Source: Symmachiella dynata (GTDB taxonomy: Bacteria > Planctomycetota > Planctomycetia > Planctomycetales > Planctomycetaceae). Taken from it: DNA of 64,000 bases. How positions within the stretch are numbered: position 1 is the first letter of the stretch; each line of letters opens with the position of its first letter. The notes beneath the pieces are model-generated. The model ran no database searches. It was not told the origin of the DNA and saw nothing but the letters and a program-made list of their open reading frames with translations. A program made the position numbers and the translations under genes. Where the stretch lies: positions 2,409,001 to 2,473,000 of the forward strand of contig NZ_CP036276.1 in NCBI RefSeq assembly GCF_007747995.1, read 5' to 3'. Below, one piece after another: positions 7,941 to 17,415 of the stretch.

Positions 7941-9464
7941 TTAGTGGCCAGAGGCCGGTGCATCAGTAGGTGACAATCCCGAGGCGGCTAGGATCACGTT
8001 GTGTTCGTTGAGATTTTCGCCGCTGAGTTCTGTTTCAATCGAGCCGCGATTCATGACCAAGACGCGGTCGCTCATGCCAATCAGTTCCGGCAAGTCGCTG
8101 GAGATGAACAACACCCCTTTTCCCGCTCCCGCTAAACGGTCGATGTGTGCGTGGATGTCGGCTTTGGCTCCGACGTCGACGCCGCGGGTTGGTTCGTCGA
8201 GAATAATCATCCCCGGGTCCCGTTCCAACCAGCGGGCGATTAAAGCCTTTTGCTGATTGCCGCCGCTGAGCGTTCCAATGGCTTGTTCCGGGCCGGTGGC
8301 GCGGATGTCATAATTCGTTAATGCCGCCGAGACCATCGCCCGTTCTCGACGACGATTCACGATCCCCAGACGGTTGGCAATAACCGCGAATCCAATGCTC
8401 AACGATTCTCGCAGCGAATGGTCCAACACCAACCCTTGGCGTTTGCGTTCTTCAGGAATATAAACCAACCCGCCGCGCAAGGCCGCATGGGCGTCTCGTG
8501 GTTTCCAAGTATTGCCGTTTAACGTCATGGTGCCCGAATCCGGCGAGTATAACCCATAAATCGCGCGGGCCAATTCTGAACGACCCGCCCCGACCAATCC
8601 CGCAACTCCCACGATTTCTCCTGCGCGCACGTCCAAACTGATGTCGCGAAACATCCCTGACCGCGTCAGCGAATCCAGTTGCAACACCACCTCTCCCAAC
8701 GTGCCCGAGCGGGTGCGGGGATAGACTTGATCCAAGGGCCGGCCGACCATGTCGTGCACCAGTTGCCCGGCGGTCACTTCAGCGGTTGCGTGCGTGGCCA
8801 CCAAGTCGCCATCCCTTAGCACGGCGATGCGGTCGGTGATTTCAAAAATCTCGTCCAGGCGATGCGAAACATAGATGATGGCTACGCCCCGCGCTTGCAG
8901 TTTGGTCAGATGGCCAAACAACCGCCGCACTTCCGGTTCACTGAGACTGGCCGTCGGTTCGTCGAGAATCAACAACTGTGCGTCGCGGGACAATGCGGCA
9001 GCGATGGAGACTTCTTGTTTCTCCGCTGCTGTCAATTGATCCATCGTGGCATGGGGTGGCAAATCGATGCCGAAAGCGCGAAGTCGCTCTTGTGCTTCTT
9101 CGTGTAGCGACCGCCAATTCACACCGCCAAAAAACGAGCGGGGCCAGGACTCTCCCAGCAACAAATTCTCAGCCACCGTCAATTGAGCGGCATACTCTAA
9201 TTCCTGGTGAATCGTGGCAATTCCCGCATCGATCGCCGCACGCGGTGATTCGAAACGCAGTGAACGTCCGCCCAACGTGATCGTCCCCGCATTGGGCTGG
9301 TGCAGGCCGCTGAGTAGTTTGATCAACGTCGACTTGCCCGCACCGTTTTCGCCGACCAGTCCCAAAATCGACCCCGCTGCCAGTTCCAGCGAGAACGGTT
9401 TCAGCGCCGCCACCCCGCCGAAGGATTTCGTAATGCCGGTGAGTTTGAGGAGCGGTGTGGTCAT
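7941..9464 (-). CDS. Sugar ABC transporter ATP-binding protein, double ATPase
   Basis: Start chosen at ATG 9464 (MTTPLLKLTGITKSFGGVAA), the normal beginning of this family; the longer frame runs back through a palindromic repeat. The 507-residue protein has two ABC domains. The first has Walker A GENGAGKS, LSGLHQP and LLILDEPTASLSE. The second has the degenerate P-loop GLVGAGRSE, the signature LSGGNQQK and MIILDEPTRGVDVG, the pattern of RbsA/MglA/XylG proteins. It powers sugar import with the two downstream permeases. No periplasmic binding protein is encoded nearby, so it must be elsewhere. Confidence 0.93.
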   Translation of the reverse strand: MTTPLLKLTGITKSFGGVAALKPFSLELAAGSILGLVGENGAGKSTLIKLLSGLHQPNAGTITLGGRSLRFESPRAAIDAGIATIHQELEYAAQLTVAENLLLGESWPRSFFGGVNWRSLHEEAQERLRAFGIDLPPHATMDQLTAAEKQEVSIAAALSRDAQLLILDEPTASLSEPEVRRLFGHLTKLQARGVAIIYVSHRLDEIFEITDRIAVLRDGDLVATHATAEVTAGQLVHDMVGRPLDQVYPRTRSGTLGEVVLQLDSLTRSGMFRDISLDVRAGEIVGVAGLVGAGRSELARAIYGLYSPDSGTMTLNGNTWKPRDAHAALRGGLVYIPEERKRQGLVLDHSLRESLSIGFAVIANRLGIVNRRRERAMVSAALTNYDIRATGPEQAIGTLSGGNQQKALIARWLERDPGMIILDEPTRGVDVGAKADIHAHIDRLAGAGKGVLFISSDLPELIGMSDRVLVMNRGSIETELSGENLNEHNVILAASGLSPTDAPASGH

Positions 9465-9546
9465 GACGATGTGAATGTTTCGCGGAATATCGACCACGAA
9501 GATCGGTCCGGATGTTGTATCCAAACATAGGAACAAGTTGGCGGCG

Positions 9547-9622
9547 GGTGCCACTGGCTTTGCCAGTGCGGGGCTCTTTGTGGATACGACTTCCAAAGCA
9601 CTGGCATAGCCAATGGCACCCA
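9547..9622. repeat. Palindromic repeat family B, copy 2
   Basis: GGGTGCCACTGGCTTTGCCAGTGC at 9547-9570 and its partial inverse GCACTGGCATAGCCAATGGC at 9598-9617. The left hairpin is shorter than in other copies. It separates the amidohydrolase from the ABC operon, within the same transcription direction, so it could be an mRNA-stabilising or attenuating stem. Confidence 0.8.
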
Positions 9623-9643
9623 AATTTTAAATTCGGCAATGCA

Positions 9644-10603
9644 TTAGGCGTTGCCGAATTTCCAAAGCTTAGCGGCGTTGATGCCCATGATTTTCTGGCG
9701 GTCTTCATTGCTAAAAAATGGAATCTCTTCGCGGATCAATGCCAACTCGTCCGTCAACGGCGGACGTCGATCCTGAGCCCGTGTCGCTCCGGGAAAGCCA
9801 GTGCCCCACATCAATCGATCCGGTCCGAAGGTGTCGTACATTCGCTCGACCCAAGGCCAAGTGTCTTTGTAGGGAAACTTTTTCGAAGGCGAACGGATGT
9901 TTAACTCCGAGACTTTGCAGTACACCTGTGGGTACTTAGCCAGCGCGAGTAGTTTGCCGAATTCCACTGACGGATCCGCGACGGTGAAATCGGTGTTGGC
10001 CAAATGATCAATCACCACCGGGACCGTCGGATGCCGCGCGATCATCTCTTCGAGTTTGGGCAACTGCTCGCTGGCGATGAACATATTGAAGATCGCCCCC
10101 AACTCCGCTGCTTTTTCCCACAACGGATCGCGCGAACGGGCGTTCAACCAATCGTCCTTGCCGCGATAATACACCGGGCTAAACCGCATGCCGGCGAATT
10201 GATGCTCGCGCATCCAGTAGTCCAACTTGTCCGCCACGTTTGGATCTTCCGGATCGATCAAGCCATGCCCGCGAAACCGGTCGGGAAAACGTTTGATGCA
10301 CTCAGCGACATAACTGTTGTCCCAGCCGTGATAAATCACCTGCACCAGCACGCAATAATCGATGCCGAACTGATCCATCTCCGCATTGAGCAATTCCACT
10401 GTGGCGGGGATTTCCGGCGCCTTCATTTTGCGGGCGAAGGGAAACTTCTTCAAATCGGCCGCCCAAACATGCATATGCGTATCAACGACCGGACTCTTGG
10501 GCTTTTCATCCGCTCGCGCCGCAACACTCGCCATGGTCAACGAAGCCGCAGCGGTGGTTTTCAAAAACGAACGGCGGGTTGTCGATGGGGTCGTGTGCGG
10601 CAT
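9644..10603 (-). CDS. Tat-exported amidohydrolase (COG3618, lactonase-like)
   Basis: About 319 residues from ATG 10603. The N-terminus has a twin-arginine signal (TTRRSFLKTTAAAS) and a probable cleavage site after ASVAARA, so the enzyme should be exported folded, possibly with its metal bound. The mature part is an amidohydrolase-2 TIM barrel with DTHMHVW at its start, VVIDHLANTD in the middle and LMWGTGFPG near the end. Relatives include 2-pyrone-4,6-dicarboxylate lactonase and L-rhamnono/fucono-lactonases. Next to an SMP-30 lactonase and a sugar transporter, sugar lactone hydrolysis is a reasonable but unproven role. Confidence 0.85.
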   Translation of the reverse strand: MPHTTPSTTRRSFLKTTAAASLTMASVAARADEKPKSPVVDTHMHVWAADLKKFPFARKMKAPEIPATVELLNAEMDQFGIDYCVLVQVIYHGWDNSYVAECIKRFPDRFRGHGLIDPEDPNVADKLDYWMREHQFAGMRFSPVYYRGKDDWLNARSRDPLWEKAAELGAIFNMFIASEQLPKLEEMIARHPTVPVVIDHLANTDFTVADPSVEFGKLLALAKYPQVYCKVSELNIRSPSKKFPYKDTWPWVERMYDTFGPDRLMWGTGFPGATRAQDRRPPLTDELALIREEIPFFSNEDRQKIMGINAAKLWKFGNA

Positions 10604-10662
10604 GGAGTCTCTCTGATGCATAAAAAACGGACGTCAGATTCTGAATAACAATTCCACAAAGA

Positions 10663-11679
10663 TCACAACTTCCGGTGCACGACAAACCCGGGAATCATCG
10701 TGCGCGTTTGGAACAGCGTTTTCCCTGCTGTGACAAACAGCGTGCGGAGATCGTCGCCGCCAAACGTGACATTGGTGAGCACGTCTTCGGGAATCGGAAT
10801 CCGTCCTTGAATCTCGCCCGCCGGTGTCACAATCCAAATGCCGGGTGGCACGTCGTCCGTCTCATGGGGTCCTCGGGGGCGAGCAATTCCAGCGGCGAGG
10901 TACAAGTTGCCCTGCGTGTCGACCGCCATCCCATCCACGCCGCGTCCCGGCGCAAAATCAATCACGCATCGCTGGTCGCTGACTTCTCCACTGTCCGAAA
11001 GCGTGAAGGCCCAGATCTTGCGATTGCCGTCGACCACCGGGCAACTGTCGACGATGTACAGCGTCGATTCGTCCGGCGAAAGCGCGATTCCGTTAGGGCG
11101 TTGGATATCCGGCTGCGTGATTAACCGCGTGACGGCTCCATCGGGATCGATGCGATAGATCGATTCGTGCTCCATCTCCATCTGTGTACGATCACCGTAA
11201 CAGGGATCGGTGAAGAAAATCTGACCGTTGCTGCGGGCGGCGATATCGTTGGGTGCATTGTAACGGGCGCCTTCAAACCGATCGGTCAGCACCTCGTATT
11301 GGCCGGTCTGAATATCGGTGCGCGAGATCCGCCGATTTCCCGTATGCGGCTGCCAATTATCTCCCTCACAGGCCAGCAGTCGGCCGTCGGCGTTGAACAG
11401 CAGTCCATTGGCGCAACCGCTGGCAATCCTCCAAGGCTGGCAATCGCCGGTTGCCGTATCCAGAACCATGATGCGGTTGTTGGCGATGTCCGAGAAAAAG
11501 ACGCGGCCATCTGCCGTCGCGGTTGGGCCTTCCAGAAAAGCGACGTTGGCGGCTGCGGAAACGGGGGTGGCCGTTTCCAGAAAATCCGTCGGCAGTCCCA
11601 CATTACGAAAATCCAAGGTGTCCCCTTTGCTCAATGTCGGCGGCGCGGCGGTTAATACATCTCGTCGTCTTGGTCCCAC
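10663..11679 (-). CDS. SMP-30/gluconolactonase-family beta-propeller
   Basis: A 338-residue six-bladed propeller of the SMP-30/gluconolaconase/LRE type. Metal-site motifs are visible: FLEGPTATADGRVFFSD (early Glu), NAPNDIAARSNGQIFFTD (Asn) and NGIALSPDESTLYIVD with VDGMAVDTQGNLY (Asp). Such enzymes hydrolyse sugar lactones with a divalent metal. No signal peptide is evident. The ATG at 11679 overlaps the end of the ACT-domain gene by 28 bases, implying translational coupling; a TTG at about 11634 is an alternative start. Confidence 0.87.
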   Translation of the reverse strand: MGPRRRDVLTAAPPTLSKGDTLDFRNVGLPTDFLETATPVSAAANVAFLEGPTATADGRVFFSDIANNRIMVLDTATGDCQPWRIASGCANGLLFNADGRLLACEGDNWQPHTGNRRISRTDIQTGQYEVLTDRFEGARYNAPNDIAARSNGQIFFTDPCYGDRTQMEMEHESIYRIDPDGAVTRLITQPDIQRPNGIALSPDESTLYIVDSCPVVDGNRKIWAFTLSDSGEVSDQRCVIDFAPGRGVDGMAVDTQGNLYLAAGIARPRGPHETDDVPPGIWIVTPAGEIQGRIPIPEDVLTNVTFGGDDLRTLFVTAGKTLFQTRTMIPGFVVHRKL

Positions 11680-12206
11680 AGATCCCGTTCAGAGATCAAC
11701 CGCAGCCCTTTGTCCTGGAGCGTTTTCATCGCCAAATCGACGTCGTCGACCGACAACGCGATGGCCCCCCGGCCATTGCGGCGGAACAACAAGGGATAGG
11801 TATAATGCACGTTCAGTTCTGCTTGGAGCAGGGCGATGCAAATTTCCACATGGGGCTGGGAGCTTTCTGGAAGCTCCACGCCGACCAGATCCACTTCGGA
11901 ATAGGTGAGCCCCGACAGGTTGAGGATTTCCCGTCCCCGTTCGGTATTGTTGAGCATCAGGCGCACGATAGCGCAGTCGACGGAGTTGTCGATGCTTAAA
12001 GCCACGACACGGATGTCATGCCCTTCAAATCGCCTCAACAGGCTGTGGAGCGCGCCGACGCGGTTTTCTGCGAATACGCAAAATTGCCGCAAACCCGGCC
12101 AATCGCGGCCGCGCATCGTCAACGGATCCATCACTTCGTCATCGCCGAAACTCATCGGCCCACTCTCCCCACGAGAAACATTTTTAGCGGTCGTATTCGT
12201 GGACAC
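11652..12206 (-). CDS. Tandem ACT-domain protein
   Basis: 184 residues. After a roughly 40-residue polar N-terminus come two ACT-like folds: residues about 41-108 (FCVFAENRVGALHSLLRRFE) and about 112-180 (PHVEICIALLQAELNVHYTY ... ALSVDDVDLAMKTLQDKGLR). ACT pairs usually bind amino acids or other small molecules and regulate metabolism. No catalytic or DNA-binding domain is attached. It heads the leftward cluster containing the SMP-30 lactonase, with overlapping reading frames, so a regulatory role for that cluster is plausible but not shown. Confidence 0.75.
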   Translation of the reverse strand: MSTNTTAKNVSRGESGPMSFGDDEVMDPLTMRGRDWPGLRQFCVFAENRVGALHSLLRRFEGHDIRVVALSIDNSVDCAIVRLMLNNTERGREILNLSGLTYSEVDLVGVELPESSQPHVEICIALLQAELNVHYTYPLLFRRNGRGAIALSVDDVDLAMKTLQDKGLRLISERDLWDQDDEMY

Positions 12207-12418
12207 TCCACGGACGCGCCATTGCGAAAACGGCCGACTGGCTTGAATTCCTATTCACGCGCCGCAAATCTTTTGCTATTGCAGTTTATGACAAATCCGC
12301 GTCCGACCGTCAACGTTTGCCGACTGGATGCGTTATTTGTTCCTTGATCTACAGAGATTGATCCACCAACAATTCGGCCCGCGGTTCCGCTGCGGTGCTT
12401 TTCTACGAGAGAAACCTG

Positions 12419-13042
12419 ATGATCCGCACCTTTCTGTTCGATATGGGCAATGTCCTCGTCCATTTCTGCCACGATCGCATGTGTTCGCAAATCGGCGAAC
12501 TGTGCGGCAAATCAGGACCGGAAATCCGTACCGTACTGATTGAATCGGAACTGCAATTCAAATTCGAGCGGGGATGGCTGTCGGAAGACGAATTCCAAGC
12601 CGTTTTGCAACGCCTGCTGGAAGCATCGTTCGACCGCGACGAACTGTTTCGCGCCGGCTCGGACATTTTTCAACCGAATACCTCGATTGTTCCGGTCCTC
12701 AAAGCCCTCAAAACGGCCGGACACCGCTTAGTGTTGCTCTCCAACACCAGTGCTCCGCACCTACGTTTCGTGCAGGAAACCTACGACGTGTTGGAACATT
12801 TCGACGATTTTGTATTGTCCTACGAAGTCGGTGCGGTGAAACCCGATGCGGCGATTTTCGAGGCGGCGCTGAGTAAAATCAATTGCCCGCCTGAAGAATG
12901 TTTCTACACCGACGACATCGAAGAATACGTCATCACCGCTCGTGGGTTCGGTTTGCGCGCCGAAGTCTTCACCGATACGGAGAACTTATTGACCCATCTG
13001 GAAAGCCATGGCGTCAACCTGCCCCCCACATGGGCCGCATAA
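12419..13042 (+). CDS. HAD-family phosphatase, YihX-like
   Basis: About 207 residues from ATG 12419, preceded by GAGAGAAA. HAD motif I is FDMGNVLVHF, motif II LVLLSNTSAPH, motif III Lys in GAVKPDAAIF and motif IV FYTDDIEEYV. In motif I the usual second Asp (DxD) is replaced by Gly (DMGN), as in YihX, which dephosphorylates alpha-D-glucose 1-phosphate. The cap region is small and alpha-helical. It is monocistronic as far as can be seen, with a palindromic repeat downstream. The true substrate is not determinable here. Confidence 0.88.
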   Translation: MIRTFLFDMGNVLVHFCHDRMCSQIGELCGKSGPEIRTVLIESELQFKFERGWLSEDEFQAVLQRLLEASFDRDELFRAGSDIFQPNTSIVPVLKALKTAGHRLVLLSNTSAPHLRFVQETYDVLEHFDDFVLSYEVGAVKPDAAIFEAALSKINCPPEECFYTDDIEEYVITARGFGLRAEVFTDTENLLTHLESHGVNLPPTWAA

Positions 13043-13518
13043 CGTCTCAACAGAGGACACTGGGGAAGCACGACTCATCGTCTTCCTCATTTCTTCGCAG
13101 CAAACTGCATTTCGCTGTGAGGAAGCAATCATCGGGTGGCAGCGATTGCCAACGGCAATCGGTGTGCCGCAGGCACAAGACGCAGCAGTTTCAACTCTCC
13201 TTGCCAACAGACTCTACTCGTTTCAGAGCGGGGAAATTGCGGCTTCCTGCGGGCTGCGCCCGCCCCGATTGCTGCCGCAATCGCGACTACCCTGAATTCT
13301 TTGCCAACCGAAAACGGGCATCATGACTCGTCTCGCAGGTGCAATTGATTGTTCTCGGAGCGGGTTGGGGTGAGGGTTTTCGTTCCGTGACTGCTTTTGC
13401 TCTCACACATCGCATGGACCAACCATTTCCCACAGCCACTTTCCTCGACCGTTGTGGGGATGCTATGCTGCTGATTCTACGCTTTTTAAAGTTCCGTTTT
13501 ACCGCACAGGTGCCTCCC
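13043..13518. other. Intergenic region with REP pair, no gene
   Basis: 476 bases between the HAD and aminopeptidase genes. The main content is an inverted pair of family A REP units (13135-13292). The remainder up to 13518 is open in the aminopeptidase frame but contains no recognisable domain, so it is treated as upstream sequence. Confidence 0.6.
13135..13292. repeat. REP family A, inverted pair without transposase
   Basis: The left unit 13135-13188 (GGGTGGCAGCGATTGC...GCAATCGG) and right unit 13237-13292 (reverse complement starts GGGTAGTCGCGATTGC) face each other across 48 bases. They closely resemble the two inverted units that enclose the RAYT gene at 28916-29588, so this is a non-autonomous copy (BIME-like). 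The right unit keeps the GTAG tetranucleotide typical of RAYT substrates. Confidence 0.85.
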
Positions 13519-16074
13519 ATGCAGCAGAAATGCCTTCGTTTGTGGCTCACGATTGTTATATCCGTGATTTCCACCGCGCAGTTATTAGCGGCGGACGAAC
13601 CGCTCCGTACTGCGGGGGATCGGCCGTTTGATATTCAACACATTCGACTCGATTTGGACATCTCGCTCAAAAAAAAGCAAATTGCCGGCGCAGCCACGAT
13701 CGATTTGCAGCTGCTACGTCCCCTGCAGGTACTGAAACTAGACGCAGTCGGACTAGAGGTTTCCCAGGTCCTACTTGCTCCTGATCAGTCAGAATTAGAA
13801 TTTTCGACCACCGACGACCAATTGCGGATCGATCTCGGCGCGACCCGTCCGCGAGGGGAAAAGGTTCGTGTCGTCATTCGTTATCAAGTTCGCGATCCCA
13901 AAGCGGGGATGTATTTCTTCGGTCCCACCGAGGGAGAACCCAACGTGCCGTGGATGATGTGGACCCAAGGAGAGCCGGTCGCCAATCATCATTGGTTCCC
14001 CTGTTTGGATCATCCCAATGAACGCCAAACAACCGAAATCGTCGCCACTGTCGATGCTGGTTACGAAGTCCTTTCCAACGGTGATTTGCTGTCGCGTAAA
14101 AAATCCAGCGACGGCAAACGCGAGCGATTTCACTACAAGCAATCCCAGCCGCACGTCGCCTATCTGGTGACGCTCGTGGTTGGCGAATTTGAAATCGGTC
14201 GAGAAACTTGGGGGGATGTTCCGGTGTTGTACTACGTCCCACCCGAACAGGCCGGCGACATGCAACGGACATTCGGCCGCACCAAAAACATGCTGACCTT
14301 TTTCAGCGAACGGTTTGGGATCAATTATCCTTGGACCAAGTACGCGCAGATCGTCGTCGAACAATTTATTGCCGGGGGAATGGAAAACACCGGAGCGACG
14401 ACATTGTACTCCAAGGTGATGCACGACGAACGCGCGATGTTAGACAGCAGCCCTGATCGGCTGATTGCCCACGAACTGGGGCATCAATGGTGGGGCGATT
14501 TGGTCACCTGCAAAGATTGGTCGCATCTGTGGTTGAACGAAGGTTTTGCGACTTTCTGCGAATTGATGTGGGCCGAACACGATTTGGGTGTCGACGAACA
14601 CGACTACATGCTGTACGGCAAAGGCAAATCCGCCCGCTCCGACGGACCCAAAACACGTCCTATTGTCGACTATCACTACTCTGATCCCGGGTCCATGTTC
14701 GACGCGCGGGCCTATCCCAAAGGGGGGTGGGTGCTGCACATGTTGCGGCGGCAATTGGGGGATGATCTGTTCTACACCGGTCTGCAAAAATACGGCGAAA
14801 AATTCCGCATGAAAACCGCCGAGACATCCGATCTGCGCAAAGTGCTTGAAGAGCACACCGGCCGCAATTTGGAACGGTTCTTTTACGATTGGACCGCGCG
14901 ACCGGGGCATCCGGAACTGGAAGTCGCCACCGAATACGACCCTGAAGATAAACTCGCCAAAATTTCGGTCAAACAGACCCAAAAAGGGGACGCCTTTCAT
15001 TTTCCGCTGGCCATCGAAATTCGCTGCAAAGAGACCTCCGGTCCGATCACGGTCGATAAAGAGATCACCGAAAAGGAATTGACCTTTTACCTGCCGTTGC
15101 CCGCCGCTCCCGAATTGGTTCGCATCGATCCGCAGGCGGCCGTGTTGGCGGAATTGAAAGAGAAAAAATCGCGTGACCTGTGGAAAACACAACTCTTAGA
15201 AGCTCCCACGGTGATCGAACGCATCCGCGCCGTCGAACATTTCGCCGAGAGCAAAAAGTCCAACGATCGTGAGTTGCTCAAACAGGTTTTGGAGCAAGAC
15301 CCGTTTTATGGTGTGCGCATCGAAGCGTCGAAGGCGCTCGCCAAATCAGGCGGCGATGTTTCACGAGACGCGCTAATCGCCGGCTTGTCCCAAGAGCATC
15401 CCAAGGTACGGCGCGCCTGTGCTGATGCGTTGAGCAAATTTCCTCGCGACGAGAAAGTCATCGCGGTACTCAACCAGCGCCTCCAAAACGGCGATGCCAG
15501 TTATTACGTCGAAGCAGCATTCGCCACCGCATTTGCCAAAGTCCAAGACGAACCGCCGGTTGAGCCCTTGCAGCGTCTGTTGGCGCAAGACTCGCATGGT
15601 GAAGTGATCCGCTCGGCAGCGCTACGTGGATTGGGTTATTCCACCGATCCAGCAACTTTGGATTTGTTAGTCGAATGGACCGGACGGTCAAAGCCCCGCA
15701 GCTGCCGTTTGGCCGCAGCGGAGGCGATTGCCACGTATTTTTCCCGCAACGAGGTTTCCAAACCGGTCCGTGAAAAAACGGTGGAAACGTTGGCCGGATA
15801 CTTGAAGGTCGACAACCGTCATGTGCGGCGCAAAATCATCGAGTCGTTGGGCAACATGGGCAAAAACGCCGCAACGGCGCGTAGTATACTGGCCAGCGTT
15901 GCTGATCAGGACCCTGACGACCGCGTCCGGGCGGCGGCAAAAACCGCTCTGCCGAAATTGGATGCCGAAACGCCGGCTACCGCTGAAGTCGGCAAGTTGC
16001 GGACCGAATTGGATAAGCTGCAAAAAACCAACAAAGAGTTGGAAGACCGCCTGCAAAAACTAGAGAGCAAGTAA
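13519..16074 (+). CDS. Secreted M1-family aminopeptidase with HEAT repeats
   Basis: Start set at ATG 13519, which gives a clear signal peptide (MQQKCLRLWLTIVISV...LLA); the open frame extends 60 codons upstream without domains. The 851-residue protein has the M1 exopeptidase motif GGMENTG (residues 286-292) and the zinc site HELGH (318-322) with the third ligand Glu341 in WLNEGFATF. The catalytic part resembles aminopeptidase N/LTA4 hydrolase. From about residue 560 it carries HEAT-like helical repeats and ends in a heptad-rich coiled coil (ELDKLQKTNKELEDRLQKLE). It probably trims peptides in the periplasm. Confidence 0.92.
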   Translation: MQQKCLRLWLTIVISVISTAQLLAADEPLRTAGDRPFDIQHIRLDLDISLKKKQIAGAATIDLQLLRPLQVLKLDAVGLEVSQVLLAPDQSELEFSTTDDQLRIDLGATRPRGEKVRVVIRYQVRDPKAGMYFFGPTEGEPNVPWMMWTQGEPVANHHWFPCLDHPNERQTTEIVATVDAGYEVLSNGDLLSRKKSSDGKRERFHYKQSQPHVAYLVTLVVGEFEIGRETWGDVPVLYYVPPEQAGDMQRTFGRTKNMLTFFSERFGINYPWTKYAQIVVEQFIAGGMENTGATTLYSKVMHDERAMLDSSPDRLIAHELGHQWWGDLVTCKDWSHLWLNEGFATFCELMWAEHDLGVDEHDYMLYGKGKSARSDGPKTRPIVDYHYSDPGSMFDARAYPKGGWVLHMLRRQLGDDLFYTGLQKYGEKFRMKTAETSDLRKVLEEHTGRNLERFFYDWTARPGHPELEVATEYDPEDKLAKISVKQTQKGDAFHFPLAIEIRCKETSGPITVDKEITEKELTFYLPLPAAPELVRIDPQAAVLAELKEKKSRDLWKTQLLEAPTVIERIRAVEHFAESKKSNDRELLKQVLEQDPFYGVRIEASKALAKSGGDVSRDALIAGLSQEHPKVRRACADALSKFPRDEKVIAVLNQRLQNGDASYYVEAAFATAFAKVQDEPPVEPLQRLLAQDSHGEVIRSAALRGLGYSTDPATLDLLVEWTGRSKPRSCRLAAAEAIATYFSRNEVSKPVREKTVETLAGYLKVDNRHVRRKIIESLGNMGKNAATARSILASVADQDPDDRVRAAAKTALPKLDAETPATAEVGKLRTELDKLQKTNKELEDRLQKLESK

Positions 16075-16119
16075 ACCTCCGGCTGCCGGCCAATACTCAC
16101 ACATTCAACGAGGCCTCCC

Positions 16120-16410
16120 ATGATTCATCTCAACGTCCTGCTCAAAGTCAACGACCCTGGAAATGTCAACAAGGTCCGCGAATTACTCACCGAGTGTTGC
16201 CGACTCTCGCGAGCCGAACCGGGGTGCGCGCGATTTGAAGTGTACCACTCCAACAACGATGCAACACGATTCGTGCTCAACGAACATTGGGAATCCCCAG
16301 AAGCACTCGACGGCCATCGGCAGGCCAAGGCCTACACCGAATACTATCAGCCGCAAGTCCTCCCCCTCGTCACCCGCGAGCCACACCCCTCGACGCTGTT
16401 GGAGCCTTAA
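16120..16410 (+). CDS. Antibiotic-biosynthesis-monooxygenase (ABM) domain protein
   Basis: 96 residues that form a single ABM/YgiN-like dimeric alpha/beta barrel: an N-terminal strand MIHLNVLLKVND, CARFEVYHSNNDATRFVLNE, then the WESPEALDGHRQAKAYTEYY helix characteristic of the family. Members include quinol monooxygenases and haem-degrading enzymes, but many have unknown roles. It follows the aminopeptidase by 45 bases and precedes the diguanylate cyclase on the same strand. Confidence 0.82.
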   Translation: MIHLNVLLKVNDPGNVNKVRELLTECCRLSRAEPGCARFEVYHSNNDATRFVLNEHWESPEALDGHRQAKAYTEYYQPQVLPLVTREPHPSTLLEP

Positions 16411-16465
16411 AGCGGCACGAATTCCGCTGCTTTGAATCACTTATCGAAGATGTTTATTGCGCACG

Positions 16466-17338
16466 ATGCCTTCTACAATCGAAATACTCAATCGTTTGAA
16501 ATCATGGCCGCTCTGGATGGCCGTCTTTGCCGCGCTGGCGCTGGCCGCTGTCGTCGGTTGGGTCGACTATACCGTCGGTGATGCGTTTGATTTGTCGTTG
16601 CTCTATGTGCCGATCATTGCCATCGTCTGCTGGGTCGTCAACCTGCGGGCCGCGGTGATGTTTGCTGTGCTTTGTTCGCTCATTTGGCTCATGGACGATT
16701 GGATCGTTTCCGGCATTGCTCTGCACGGGGCCGAAGTTTATTGGGAATCGGCTGTGCGGTTTTTGCTGTTCGTCGCCTTTGCGGTCGTCTTGACTCATTT
16801 GCAAACCGCATTGCAGCGAGAATCCGCCTTAGCCCGTAACGATCCGTTGACCGGTTTGGCCAATTTGACCTCCTTTGTCGAAGAAGCTGAGCGGGCGTCG
16901 CACCATAGTCGCCGTGGACAAACTCCGATCACCGTCATTTTCTTGGATTGTGATCATTTTAAAGAAGTCAATGATCAATTCGGCCACCCACAAGGAGACG
17001 CCCTCCTGAAAGATGTCGCCGATTGCATTCGCTCGAGTATTCGTCGTGGGGACGTGGCTGCACGGATGGGGGGAGATGAATTTGCGATTCTCTGTCCCGG
17101 CATGGATGAATCGCTCGCCCGACAAATCGCTGAGCGGGTCAAAGGCGATTTGGATCGCAAGATGCAAAGCGGCAATTGGCCGGTTACATTCAGCATCGGC
17201 GTCGCCACATTCCCGATTGCCCCTCCGTCGGTTGCCGATTTGATTCGTGAATCCGATAATCTGATGTATGCCGTCAAACATGACACGCGCGACGGCGTAC
17301 GGTTTAAGACCGTAAGCAATGTGTCCGACGTCGCATAG
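16466..17338 (+). CDS. Membrane diguanylate cyclase (GGDEF)
   Basis: About 290 residues from ATG 16466. The first 110 residues contain several hydrophobic helices (for example WMAVFAALALAAVVGW and VRFLLFVAFAVVLTHL), then a GGDEF domain from about residue 125. The active site is ARMGGDEFAIL and the product-inhibition I-site RxxD is present as RRGD, five residues before GGDEF, so the enzyme should make cyclic di-GMP with feedback control. No EAL domain is fused. The membrane part has no recognised ligand-binding domain, though it could sense membrane state. Confidence 0.93.
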   Translation: MPSTIEILNRLKSWPLWMAVFAALALAAVVGWVDYTVGDAFDLSLLYVPIIAIVCWVVNLRAAVMFAVLCSLIWLMDDWIVSGIALHGAEVYWESAVRFLLFVAFAVVLTHLQTALQRESALARNDPLTGLANLTSFVEEAERASHHSRRGQTPITVIFLDCDHFKEVNDQFGHPQGDALLKDVADCIRSSIRRGDVAARMGGDEFAILCPGMDESLARQIAERVKGDLDRKMQSGNWPVTFSIGVATFPIAPPSVADLIRESDNLMYAVKHDTRDGVRFKTVSNVSDVA

Positions 17339-17415
17339 CTGCTTGAAGCTCCGAATAAACACCCGCCCGATGGCAGTGAATTTCCTTTCCATTTTTCTTG
17401 TAAGAAATACGAAAC

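Noticed and set aside
9464-9623. N-terminal extension of the ABC ATPase
   Set aside because: The longer frame runs through a palindromic repeat and lacks family sequence; ATG 9464 gives the normal start.
13339-13518. N-terminal extension of the M1 aminopeptidase
   Set aside because: The extra 60 codons precede a clear signal peptide at 13519 and have no homology signal.
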